A stretch of 64,000 nt of DNA. It comes from Rostrohypoxylon terebratum. Its lineage: Eukaryota > Ascomycota > Sordariomycetes > Xylariales > Hypoxylaceae. The position numbers and the translations under genes were made by a program. Location: NCBI GenBank assembly GCA_022497145.1, contig MU385863.1:248001-312000 (forward strand). Direction: 5' to 3'. The notes under the pieces were generated by a model. The model was not told the DNA's origin, did no database searches, and was given only the letters and a program-made list of their open reading frames with translations. Shown in pieces: positions 34,574-46,800 of the stretch. The first letter of the stretch is position 1; the number at the start of each line of letters is the position of its first letter.

Positions 34574-35657
34574 TCAATGCGCTACATTTGTCGGAGACAA
34601 TGGCACAGGGAGAGGGCGATGTAATCTTGTGATGATCTCTAGATAATCCGACTCATTTTCCTGAGTAATGATCCCATGCCTCACGAAGAAATCAATCATC
34701 ACCAAAGCGCAATTCGTCTTGAACTCACCCCGCAGCAGCGCATCCCTTACCTGCGGCACATCCCACAAGTAAAACTCCTCGACCTCGTCATCCATCGGCT
34801 TCGGCACAACCGTCTCGTCAACTTCCATATCGTGCACGTACAGCACCCCGGGAACCGCGCTCCCATCCTCGACCCCCGTCTCCGTCATCCCTACATACGT
34901 GATCGTGCCGCAGGCCCGCGCCCGCTCACGGATCAGGGACTCCGGCAGCGACGCTTCCTCGGCGGCTTCGTGGACTAGGCATTCGAGCGCGGACTCGTGC
35001 GCCGCGATGCCCCCCGCGATCGACGAGTCGAGTTTTCCCGGGAACGTAGACACGGCGCGGCTGCGTCTCGGCACCCAGATACGGAGGCCCTCCTCGCCTC
35101 TGCTCCCTCGGCCCGCGGACTCGCTCCGCACGTACATCGTCAGGTGCGCGCCCAGACAGGCGATCCCGAAGAGCGGGGCCGCGGCCCGACGTACCCGGAC
35201 GGTGGGGTACCGGGCCCCGACGATGCGGTAATCCTCGGTCGACCTCTTCTTGTTGAGAGAGTCGAAGACGCGGAGGTCTATGGCGCGCTGGACGACGGCG
35301 GCGAAGGCGGCGTTGCTGGCGCCGCGCGGGTCGGCGCCGGTGGGGTCGAGGATTTGGACGTTGCGGGGATGGTCGGTGGGTGGGCTGATGCGGAAGTGGG
35401 GGGTCCAGGGCATGGCGGCGACGACGGAGGGGTGGATGAACCCGTGGGGACGCGGGTCGGAGGGGAGCAGGAGCCGGTAGAAGAGCGAGCTGACGGGGCT
35501 GGTGAAGGTGGAGATGGAGGTTTTGGGAAAGTCGATGTAGGGGAAGCTATGGTATGTGAGAATCGCGCTCTGCGGACTGGGCTAGTCAGGTGAGAGGTGC
35601 GGCGTACTTGTCGCAGGCCAGGATCAGGTCAAGGTAGGTTCGGGGAGGCGATGCCAT
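34574..35657 (-). CDS. DUF4743 plus Nudix hydrolase
   Basis: Two exons (35657-35608, 35546-34574) and a 61-bp intron (GTACGC...CTGAC...ATAG) restore ILACDNFPYIDF; 340 residues. An N-terminal DUF4743 domain (about 1-150, with RLLLPSDPRPHGFI and MPWTPHFRI) precedes a Nudix hydrolase domain. The Nudix box lies at about 195-217 (GGIAAHESALE, then HEAAEEASL). Here the usual Arg of REUxEE is His and the Gly after it is Ser; the metal-binding Glu cluster is kept. Proteins of this architecture are often named thiamine-pyrophosphokinase-related; the yeast relative YJR142W hydrolyses damaged thiamin diphosphates, so a housecleaning role is plausible but inferred. The coding sequence is notably GC-rich over 34,800-35,500, leaving long antisense frames that are not genes. 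It is convergent with MTR10 and divergent from EF2. Confidence 0.9.
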
Positions 35658-37068
35658 CTTGTGCCTAAGGAACTATTCCGTCGACCCCTGGATTTGTTTA
35701 CTGTGCTCTGGATCTGGATCTGGATATCAGGGGACCGGACCTCGGTTCCCTGCTCAAGCCTTTACCGAATTACTATTAGAGTTTGTAGTTATCAGAGTTA
35801 TTAGAAGAACATGAGTCTGGGTAGGTTTATATGAGTCACTCGGCGTACTTTGGGAAGCTGCATATGACTGAACTCGAACCTTATAACTATGAGGTTTAAA
35901 ATGATGCACTGCCGAATTCCTCAAGGTCAAGTATAATCAGGGTAAGTCCTAGGGAGGATTATAGTATCTAACTAAGCGTCCAAAGTCAAATGGTGATTGC
36001 CAAAATGATGATTGGAAGATTTCGAACGAAAAAGTATAACTCGTGAAGACTAACTACCTAAGCATGCCATAAATCTCCCGTCCAAGTGGATTGTTGTGTT
36101 CTGCAGCATTTGTATGGATCCGTCACCTTATGGAGAATGAAGAATGATAGTAGTCACACCGAAGATAGTGGGAGTATATTCCATCAGCCCGTGCAAATCA
36201 TAACCGGGATGTACCTAAGACTTAAGTGCCAATACACACTAAGCGGCTACCTACGTGAATTCCGTCAATATAAAACAATGCTCATGCAAGATATTTTTTC
36301 AATGGGTGCAAATAGCGATACAACATTTCGAAACCATCGTCTACATTTTCGAGACGGAGAGTTACAAAATACGGAGTCATAAAAGGTTAGAGCTACCTAC
36401 ATAGCTCAAGTGCTTAGGTGAGTTACATTATTAATACGAATGGTACAATACACATGCATACATAGCAGGGCTAGAACCCTCGCAGCTGCCTCGATAAGCT
36501 GAATTATTTTACCCGTTTGCCTTTATAGGATAAGAGCAGGAAGGATAGGGAACGATAAACAAGCCACGAACCCCACCAGACCACAAAAAATCTATACTGT
36601 AGGGTACAAAAAAAATTGATGTCACTCGCAGGAAGGCTTGCCCCGCTTAAGTTCCATCTAAGCGTGGCCTGTTAGCCTGTCCCGCCTCCTACCTCTACAA
36701 CCTTTACCCCTCCTCAAGACTTTTTTGCCCCGACAAATTTTCCTTTCCTTCGAAGCACACAGCAACAGCAAGGAACAGCTGGTCGTCGGTGGTTGCTTGC
36801 GACTTTTTGCACTTAACTGCTTCGTTTCTTTTTCTTTTCCTTCCCATACTTTAACATCCGCTAATCGATCCTCTCTAGCAGAAGATCGTTTGGTGATTTG
36901 TATGACAGAGGAGTGCAATTAAGTTCACTTCCCATCAATACAAATCTACCACTTCTACCACTTCTCCCACCCCGCCTTTGCGCATTTCATCACCATCACC
37001 ATCACCATCACCATCGTCAGTTGAATAGAAAACACACATAGAAAGGTTTTCGCATCAATACCGCCAAA
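35658..37068. other. Divergent promoter region Nudix / EF2
   Basis: About 1.4 kb. The right third (36,660-37,060) is pyrimidine-rich (CCTTTCCTT, CTTTTTCTTTTCC) and ends in a (CATCAC)n tract and an A-rich stretch at the ATG, as in highly expressed fungal genes such as translation factors. Open frames at 36086-36382 and 36658-36918 lack features. Confidence 0.55.
36988..37015 (+). repeat. (CATCAC)n tract in EF2 leader
   Basis: Four and a half CATCAC units, ending 53 bp before the EF2 start codon and therefore probably within its 5' untranslated leader or core promoter. Confidence 0.9.
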
Positions 37069-39959
37069 ATGGTTAAGTAAGTTCATCTTCTTTTTTATTT
37101 ATTCCATATTCACCATCAATCACCTCGTCGCATCTAGCCACTCTTCATCAATGTCATCTTTGCGCGCAAAGATTCAACCCTCACAATGTTCAAAACAAAA
37201 ACCCCACCCGGAGATAAGAGCTCCGTTACATCCATCCATCCATCCATTCATTCTCACATTCTCACATACGACAATACATACTAACATGGCATCCCCAATA
37301 GCTTCACCATCGACGAGATCAGGCAACTTATGGACAAGCCTACCAATGTCCGTAACATGTCCGTTATTGCCCACGTCGACCACGGCAAATCTACCCTGAC
37401 CGACTCTCTTCTTGCCAAAGCCGGTATCATCTCCACCGCGAAAGCTGGTGATGCTCGAGCTACGGATACGAGAGCCGATGAGCAGGAACGTGGTATCACT
37501 ATCAAGTCTACTGCCATCTCTCTATATGGTAATCTACCCAGCGATGACGATATTAAGGACATCGTTGGACAAAAAACCGACGGTCGAGATTTCCTTATCA
37601 ACCTGATCGACTCCCCTGGTCACGTTGATTTCTCATCCGAAGTCACTGCTGCTCTTCGTGTTACTGATGGTGCTCTTGTCGTCGTCGACACCATTGAGGG
37701 TGTCTGTGTCCAGACCGAGACTGTCTTGCGACAGGCTCTTTCCGAGCGTATCAAGCCCGTTGTTGTCATCAACAAGGTCGACCGTGCTCTTCTTGAGCTT
37801 CAAGTCTCCAAGGAGGATCTATACCAGACTTTCCTACGAACAATTGAGTCAGTGAACGTCGTTATCTCCACCTACCTCGACAAGTCTCTTGGTGACCTCC
37901 AGGTCTACCCTGAGAAGGGAACTGTCGCTTTCGGCTCTGGTCTTCACGGCTGGGCTTTCACCATCCGCCAATTCGCCATCCGATATGCCAAGAAGTTCGG
38001 TGTTGACCGAAACAAGATGATGGAGCGTCTATGGGTAAGTTTCACCTAGGAATCGTTATATCCGTTATTCAATTTGTATTACTGTGCAATTTGCTAATAC
38101 CTTGATTAGGGTGACAACTACTTCAACGCCGCCACCAAGAAGTGGACCACAAAGGGCACCCACGAGGGCAAGCAACTTGAGCGTGCCTTCAACCAGTTCA
38201 TCTTGGACCCTATCTTCAAGATCTTCTCTGCTGTCATGAACTTTAAGAAGGATGAGGTCACCACTCTTCTCACCAAGCTTGACCTCAAGCTTCCCGCCGA
38301 GGACAGGGATAAGGAAGGCAAGCAGCTCCTCAAGGCTGTTATGCGAACTTTCTTGCCCGCTGCCGACTCTCTCCTGGAGATGATGATTCTCCACCTTCCT
38401 TCTCCTGTTACCGCCCAGAAGTACCGTGCCGAGACGCTGTACGAGGGTCCCCCTGATGACGAGGCCGCCATCGGTATCCGAGACTGTGACCCCAAGGGTC
38501 CTCTCATGCTTTACGTCTCCAAGATGGTACCGACCTCCGATAAGGGTCGATTCTACGCTTTCGGTCGTGTCTTCTCCGGTACCGTCCGATCCGGTCTTAA
38601 GGTCCGTATCCAGGGCCCCAACTACACGCCTGGAAAGAAGGAGGATCTCTTCATTAAGGCTATCCAGCGTACCGTCCTCATGATGGGTGGCAAGGTCGAG
38701 CCCATCGACGACATGCCTGCTGGTAACATTGTCGGTCTGGTCGGTATTGACCAGTTCTTGCTCAAGTCTGGTACCCTCTCCACTCTCGAGACCGCGCACA
38801 ACCTTAAGGTTATGAAGTTCTCCGTCTCTCCCGTCGTCCAGCGATCCGTCCAGGTCAAGAACGCTCAGGATCTACCCAAGCTCGTCGAAGGTCTTAAGCG
38901 TCTGTCCAAGTCTGACCCTTGCGTCTTGACCAAGACCAACGAGTCTGGTGAGCACGTCGTTGCTGGTGCTGGTGAATTGCATCTCGAGATTTGCTTGAAG
39001 GATCTTGAGGAAGACCACGCCGGTGTCCCTCTTATCATTTCCGACCCTGTCGTCCAGTACCGTGAGACCGTTGCTGGCAAGTCGAGCATAACTGCTCTGT
39101 CCAAGTCCCCCAACAAGCACAACCGTCTGTACATGGTTGCCGAGCCCATTGACGAGGAACTTTCCAAGGTTATCGAGGAGGGCAAGATTGGACCCCGTGA
39201 TGATTTCAAGGCCCGTGCCCGTGTTCTAGCTGACGACTTCGGCTGGGATGTCACTGATGCCCGAAAGATTTGGTGTTTCGGACCTGACACCGTCGGTGCT
39301 AACTTGCTTGTCGACCAGACCAAGGCCGTCCAGTACCTTAACGAAATCAAGGATTCAGTCGTTTCCGGATTCCAGTGGGCCACGAGAGAGGGTCCCGTTG
39401 CCGAGGAGCCAATGCGATCCGTCCGTTTCAACATTCTGGATGTTACTCTTCACGCCGATGCTATCCACCGTGGTGGTGGCCAGATTATCCCTACCGCTCG
39501 TCGTGTCTTGTACGCTGCTACTCTGCTTGCCGAGCCTGCTCTCCAGGAGCCCGTCTTCTTGGTCGAAATCCAAGTGCCTGAGCAAGCCATGGGTGGCGTC
39601 TACGGTGTCCTAACCCGCAGAAGAGGTCACGTCTTCAACGAAGAGCAGCGCCCCGGTACTCCTCTCTTCACCATCAAGGCTTACTTGCCCGTCATGGAGT
39701 CTTTCGGCTTCAACGGCGATCTCCGACAAGCTACATCCGGCCAGGCCTTCCCTCAACTGGTCTTCGACCACTGGCAATTACTACCCGGTGGATCCCCTCT
39801 GGACAAGACCTCAAAGGTCGGACAGATCGTCGAGACGATGCGTAAGCGCAAGGGTATCAAGGTCGAAGTACCCGACGTCAGCAACGTAAGTACAATACTC
39901 TTGACAATTTTAACTCGTGCGATTCTAACAAGGGACAATAGTACTACGACAAGCTATAA
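37069..39959 (+). CDS. EFT1: Translation elongation factor 2
   Basis: Four exons: 37069-37076 (8 nt), 37302-38034, 38110-39885 and 39942-39959, with introns of 225, 75, 56 bp; 844 residues, two longer than yeast eEF2. The GTPase drives translocation of peptidyl-tRNA on the ribosome. Visible are the P-loop AHVDHGKST (26-34), DSPGHVDF (106-113), NKVD (160-163), the regulatory threonine region ARATDTR (Thr57/Thr59) and the diphthamide loop [15 protein letters not shown] with the modified His at about 700. The chain ends YYDKL, as in other eEF2s, only when the 56-bp intron is removed; without splicing the frame runs on to 40194 with unrelated residues. The first exon encodes only Met-Val and two bases of Asn; ATG|GTT|AA with GTAAGT directly behind is a common fungal arrangement. 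Codon use is strongly C-ending (GTC, ATC, AAG), consistent with very high expression. Confidence 0.99.
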
Positions 39960-40898
39960 ACGAACTCGCTCAGTGCTTGAGAAACTACGACCTAGTGCCA
40001 TTATTGGCGAATATCATGGGACGACTCGGCGCGTTGCATCTGGGTTTGTCGCATGGATAATACGATCCTATAGTAGATCGAAAAGGAATGACCTGCGGCC
40101 GTGGATACAGAAAAGCTTCGCAAAAGCATTGAACGCGAGACATTCATTAGCTGTCGTACATCGGGTTTGCTTGTACCATGAAGAACTGAATTGATTATGA
40201 TATTAAACGAATGCTTTTTTTTCTTCGTGAGGCTGTGATATGTGTGTTAAATGTGCCTTGCCTTTTGTCTGGTGTTACATTACCTAATCTTAGAACAGCA
40301 GATTGTTCCCCATGGGGATTTGTATCCGAACTGCGAGATTACCGAAAGATACAACCAATGGGAGATGGGGTAGACCGTCTTCTGGCAGAATTTGACTTTG
40401 TTAACTCGATGTCAAATCTGATTGGCTAAATCTTTCCGCATGACTGAGCCGTAATTTTCGAGGCAGTGCTGGTGGATCTAATTTCATGGCAGCAGTTGTA
40501 CGTACTTTGAGGTTGTATATATAATATCAGATACCTACGATACCTACGAAGTACTCAGATCCCGATCCCAGTGAAGAAAAAAAAAGAGAGAAACAATTCA
40601 AACTATGCAAGTTCAATACAATACAATGGCGCCTTTGCCAGCCATGCCATGATGATGAGGTGACAAGACCTTCTAAAACGATGAAATCTCCCATTCTCCC
40701 TATAATGCGAAAGAATCCCTATTACGCCTATCTATGCGAATTTACTACTAACTTTTTATGACGACGATGAATGAATTGCCACTCTTCCTATTCTCCCACG
40801 TATCGTAATCTTTCGCTCTCCTTCCCTAAACCCTTATATACCCCCCTTTTTTTTCCATTCTTCCAATCTTAGCTAGATAGGTAGGTAGGCGCGTTAAG
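39960..40898. other. Convergent 3' intergenic EF2 / CSF1
   Basis: About 940 bp between two convergent stop codons. AT-rich, with T-rich runs near 40215 and 40847 and an A-rich run near 40577-40590. No gene seen. Confidence 0.5.
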
Positions 40899-43800
40899 CT
40901 ACGAAGACCCCAATATCTTGGCGTAAGCGTCCTCTACTTCCCCGGCGAGCTCCAGCAGGGAGACGATCACGATCTGGTGTGTGAGGTTGGGCAAGCGTTC
41001 CCTATGCAAGCCGATCCACTCGAGCGGCGGCGTCGCCTCGCCCATGTCCCTCAGCTGCGGGGTCTCTATGACGGGCGGTTCGAGCGCCGTGTACTCGTAC
41101 TTGGACAGCGGGACGTTGACCTCGGCCGTGATCTTCTGCTGGCCCTTCTCGCCGCTGTCGGTCTGCTCCGGCACGCCCGTGACTTTGATCGCAGACATGG
41201 CCGGCAGTTCGCGGCCCCAGGTCTGCGCGAGCGCCTTGCTGTGGTTGGCCCACATGCCGCGGATGTACGAGATGCGGCTGTAGTTCCAGCCCACCTCGAC
41301 CTTGCCCTCGAACGAGCTCTTGAAGATGTACTCGATGTTGCGGCTTTCGGGAACCTGCCACGTCTGCATCCTGGCCTCGACCTTGGGTACCTTGAGAATT
41401 GTACCGCCGCGCGAGCCGGTGGCGCTGGCCACCACGTCCTCTACTGAGATCTCGCTGACGGCCTTCGGGGCTTCGATTTGGCGGACCCCCGCGAGACCAA
41501 TGCGTAATTGTCCTAGGGTTAGGCCAAGACTACTGTGGATGCGCTTCTCCTCCATGTTCGCGGCGAATTTAGCCTGCGCGTTGAGCGCCTCGAGTTTGAA
41601 GACTTGGTGATCCGAGAAGGTGCTTGGGAATATGCCGAGGTTAAGCGCCTTCAGTGTAACGACGACATCCGTATCGAGGGAAATCGGCGATTCGGTCTCA
41701 GGTTTGTCAGCGTGTGGCTTGCTCGAGCTGGCTTGTAAAGTGGGAGGTTGGGTCGATATGGACTTTCGTTTCATGAATTTCTCGATATCCCGCAGTGACG
41801 TCTCGTAACTTGCTTTTCGCTCTTGCATGAGTTTTTGGATGGCCTGCCACAGAGCAACGCTCTGCGCGGCCGATGTCGTGGTGCCAAATATTTGGACGGC
41901 TTCTCCGTCGAGATTCGCTACAAGCCTATCTCCAGAAGCGTCCTTTTCTTGGCGTACATTGTACATGAGGAATTCCATCTTGGTAATGTCCGCGACCAAA
42001 AATGCTTGGTAATCAAATGCCGCCTTCAACTTGAATTGACTGAAGCTAATTGAAGCCTGGATCCTCGGCGTCTCGTTTAGTGCTTCCTCTCGTTCCGGCC
42101 ATTCGATCGAAGTTCTCAGTTTGAAGTCCTGGAGAGCGACAAATCCGCTTAATCGACCGACACAATCGGCACCGATGCTGGCAAATCCTAGACAGAGGTT
42201 TTGTTCCCAATCCGACGTTTTCTTTGACGAAACCCAAAACTCGGTTATAGCAAATTTAGATTTGCCGAGTGATTGACCAAGGTCTACGAGAACATCCAGC
42301 GAAGCGATCGAGATTGTAGCTGTCCAAGGGAACGCTGCTGTGGCGGCGACCTGTTGGTATCTCTGTACAAGATGACCTTGCGCTATCGACTCTGCTGTAA
42401 CCGTTGATACGGGAGCCGTGCTCGACCTTACTTCTTTCGGCATCCATATTTCTCGGAAGAGGAGGAAATCTTGAAGTTGTTTAGCATTGATAGCTACTTC
42501 CATTGGGCTTACTTTGAGGATAGCAGAGACGCCGCTCGTGCCGCTGACGTGCTTGCTGTTCATCATGGAGAGCACAATCGACTCAACTTGAAAACTACCT
42601 GTGGACTCTCTGGAGTAGACATGTTGTACCGACATGTGGAATCCAGTGAATGTGCCAGAAATAGCAAAGAAATTTCCATGATCAGTTGAGTGAACAGTGT
42701 TCATAGTGATATAGATATCTTCGAATCGAGCCGTAGCTGCAACGCGGCCGATTGGTTGGCAGCTGAGAGTAAACTCTTGCTTGCAAATACGCAGACCCAG
42801 ATTCAGTTTTACACGCCCCAATACCGCACTCGGATCTGCTGTGAGAATATTGTCCTCATTGTTGGACTTGGGCTTATCTTGATCCTTCTCTTCATCCATC
42901 TTTGGCCTTGTCGGTGAAACTGGTGATTCGGGTGCATCGTCACCGACTACTACTTTGATGCTAGACGTGATGTCCATAATGAGAGGGACGATAGTTGGGT
43001 ATAGAATGTTTCGCGACGGAGCGATCTTGATCTCTCCGTACAAAGTCGGGTCTTCTTTGCCGTTGTCTCTATATTCAGTCTTCCACGCTAATCCAGGAGC
43101 GCAGAGCACCATGCTGCTGCCCGTTTCGTCTGTACTAAACTGGCCGTATTTCCCGGCCAACGCGGGCTTCGATCTAGTCGAGGTACTTGGGTCGTCTACT
43201 GGCCTCTTGCCAGAAAGATGCACCACAGCTCCAGCAAAATCGGCATCGATCAAAAGCGATTCAAGCCTCCTGCTACCAAATAGGGAACGCCTAGTCTCAA
43301 TTTCTTGACTAGCTTGCTCTTTGACTATCACGACCGACTTTTCCTGCATGACAATCGGTGCCCAATGTTCTGAAGCTTGCTGAACATTCTTCGCCGACAG
43401 ACTGATAGAATCCTGTAAGTGGGCTGCTGGGACGATGAAAGCAGAAGTCAACCGTAAATCCAAGGATTTCCCTACTGCCTGGAAGGCTAGTCGACGGGCA
43501 TCAGCCGTTGAAACAAAAGCAATGTTGAAAATCACCTCTGGAAGGAGCGCTGAATTTGGTGAACGACGAGATTTGTCTTGACCTGGTGGGACCATCTGTA
43601 ATTGGAAATCTTCGATGGTCAATTTCGCCGAATTTTTCTTGCGGGTAGCGAATTCGATCCTCTGGAATGATAGCACTAGGTCTTCCTGACCTACCGTAGG
43701 CTGGGTCAGAGGCGACACGAGCCAGCACACTTGGATATTCTTTATCTCGAAAGAATACATAATTGAAGAGAGGAAAGAATCCAAGATATCGCCTTCCGTT

Positions 43801-46800
43801 TCTTGCTCCTCATCGTTAATAGCGATGCGGGGCTTCGATTGCCTTAACTTCCGCAAGTACTCAAGCTCCCGCGAAGTATCAAGGTCCTTGATTTTATCGC
43901 CCATGTAGCCGAGAACATCCACAGACGTCGAGACCGTATCTGACGAGAGATTTATCTCAAAGGCGTCGGATTTGAAATCGAACGACCTAACCTCTTTACC
44001 TTCTTCAGATTCGCGACTTGTGGCGGTGATCAAAGCACCAAAGGCGAGATTTCCGCAAGATTTCATTCCCATAGCCTCAGATCCTTTTTCGATATTGAAC
44101 ATGATCTGGTGAAGGTTGACATGTACCTCCGGGTTTTCAAGGATGACCCCCTCTTCTAACTTGTTCGCAACCTGTATCTGCACCGTATCCAGATGGAATG
44201 ACAGGCCGGCGCGCAACTCGTCATCTGATTTGATTGGCGCGGTACCAAATATCTTCAGTCCAGCAAGGCTGCCATGAACAGTATATGTCAATTTTTGGTC
44301 ACTAGACTTTGGCGATGCTGGTTCTGACGTGGGCTCTGTTGATGAAGTTCCCGTAGGGCCGAAAATTTCATCGACATGTTCTTCTATGACTTTGACTTGC
44401 CCTTGGATGTCATTGATAGCGTTCGAAATCTCTGGTTTGTTCAGTGCAGTAAGCAAGCTATAGACAGCAGAGGCATCTAGCTCTACAAGTTCGAGAGAGA
44501 ATAACGCAGTGACCGAATGCTCCTCTGGAGACGTGTGACTTGTTATGCGACCATTCGTCGGGGGAATTTCTAATAGTGAAATGCTACGAGGCGTCTTATT
44601 GACGTCGATCTGCATATTATGGGAGTTTTCCTTGATATCAAAGTCAAGTATCATCTCTTTGCCAAAATTGGCAGCTATGTTTGCTCGCGCAACAACACCG
44701 GAGATAGTATAGGTAAGGGAACGCAATAAAGGTAGGGTGATCGTATATGAGTCCAAGAACATTGCCAAATTTCCTTGGATTGTTGATAGCCGGCCCAACT
44801 TAGGTTGCTTAGGTTCGGGAGATGGATTTGAAGGAAATCTCTGGCTTAGGGCGTAGAGCTGCGCTACCTCGTCTTTGACCAGCAGGTCTAGGACTTCAGC
44901 TAGCACGATCGGATCTTGCCTAACAATGAACTTGAAGTCTTGACTGCTGGCTGCTGATCTGACAGTATGTATATCAGATTGCTTATCTGACTGTACATCG
45001 TGCACAATGATAACGCTGGGATGTTGGAGTTTTGCGGTGGCGAGGGTTTGCGAATGGCTTTTGATCTTAGCAGTAGCCGATTCACATCCCAGAATAAAAT
45101 TCGTATTTGTAGAACCTCGCGCTCCGTTAGTTGTGAGAATCGATAGTTTGAGATCGCTGCTCTGCAATCTAGAGCTCAGATTAATAGCCTCGAAAGAGAC
45201 CGCGCCATCTCCCAAGACGCACACGACATGGAGCGGACGGGACGGCTTGCGCTCTACTATATCCTCTTTTTGAGGCTTCAGCTCTTCGGGCTTTGAAGAA
45301 TCTGCTGTCTTGTAAAGTCGTAGAATATCATCCGCAAGCTCACAGAGTTCCCAATTAGTCTTGATCCATGCTTCACCACAATAAACATTAACCAGCGTCA
45401 AGGGCTCTCCAACATCAATCGGCTTTTCATCAGGCACTTCAACGCTGTTCGTCTTTTCCTGGACCCTAACAGTGAGCTCCAAGACAACAATTTCGTTTTG
45501 CTTCGGGCCAGGATCAAGCAAAAATTGCATCTCCTGGATCCTGGCTATGACCATCGTAGGGATCTGACTGGAGGTATTCGCATTTTGCTCGGGTGCTTTC
45601 CCAAAGATGTTGTCCAGGAGTACTGCGTGTCTCGGGTCTTCAAGGTCCCAGCTGCGCCACCGCTCGAAAGCTGCAGCTACCTGATGTCTTGCATCTTGCG
45701 GATTTTGCGAGAATCCGAATAGACAATCTCGCTTCAGGCTCTCCTTGGCATCGAAATCGAGAGTGGACCACATTTGGCGTAGTCGCGTAACGAGTTTCCA
45801 GGAATCATAGGTTCTCAAGTGCTGGTCTGCTGTGCGCAAAATAGCCGAGGGACGAACGACGAAAGAGGCGTCGCTCGCTTGCTGTCCTCGCGTTATGACA
45901 TGATATGTGAATTGTTTAATACGTTCGTCCCCAGCCGAAAACGTGTCCGAGAAAAGGGTTGCCGTTTGGGATGCGAGCATGCTCGTCCTGTGAATTAATG
46001 ACGCGAGATATTCAACCTTGCCGGAAGCTGAGGATGCATGTATGCCACCGACGTCAACATCTACATAATTCACCTCCTTTGAGCCCATTGAGACCATGAT
46101 CCTTTCTATCCTAGCTAACACCGCAGCTTGCGGCAACTGGTCTAGATTTGTGAGCCTCTCAGCAGCAGAAAGCTCCATAGAAGCAAGTCGGAAGTGGAAT
46201 GACAATTGGGAGCTACCGGCGATAGGATTGCCGCCAGCATCTTTGGCAGTTAAGCCAAATTGTGTGGCAAGCACAAGCGTTTTGAGTGATACGTCATATT
46301 GGTCTTGGGGTTCTTGGGAAGAATCGTCAGAATCAAACCCGGAATTCAGAAACCGCAAATTTGCTTGTGGTAATCGTACGATGAAATCGGTAACTGTCCC
46401 ATTTACCTTTGTATCCTTCTGAGCATCGAAAATATCGGTTACTGCTCCAATTTGAAGAGTATCGAGAATGTCTTCGGGAGCAGAAGGTGAAAAAGACTGA
46501 ATTAACGAAGCTATGGACCGCAAAGATGGTGTGTTTAGGAAAACACTGATTCCGGAGGGAAGCTCAAGGAGTAGACTCTGATGGGCGTGGTCCTGACTTA
46601 ATTGGTCGGGATGGAAGTTTTCTAAGCTGAAATCGGAAGAACCAAAAAGATTTTCATCTTCGTTCTCTTCGATGCTACGTAATACCGCTTCTTTCGCATC
46701 TGGTCGGACATTTTGTAAGGGAAAGGAAGGGGCAAAATATTGGCTGGAAAATGATATGCTAGTATGGTATGGGTCCCTCCTGTCCGCATATTCACCATAA

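Noticed and set aside
34997..35593. 198-codon plus-strand frame
   Set aside because: Antisense to the GC-rich Nudix gene; Gly/Val-rich translation typical of a mirror frame.
39886..40194. EF2 extended by about 80 residues to a stop at 40194
   Set aside because: That extension is read-through of the last intron; splicing gives the conserved YYDKL ending at 39959.
40977..41447. 156-codon plus-strand frame and similar frames through 50,300
   Set aside because: Antisense shadows of CSF1, Arg/Leu-rich with no family features.
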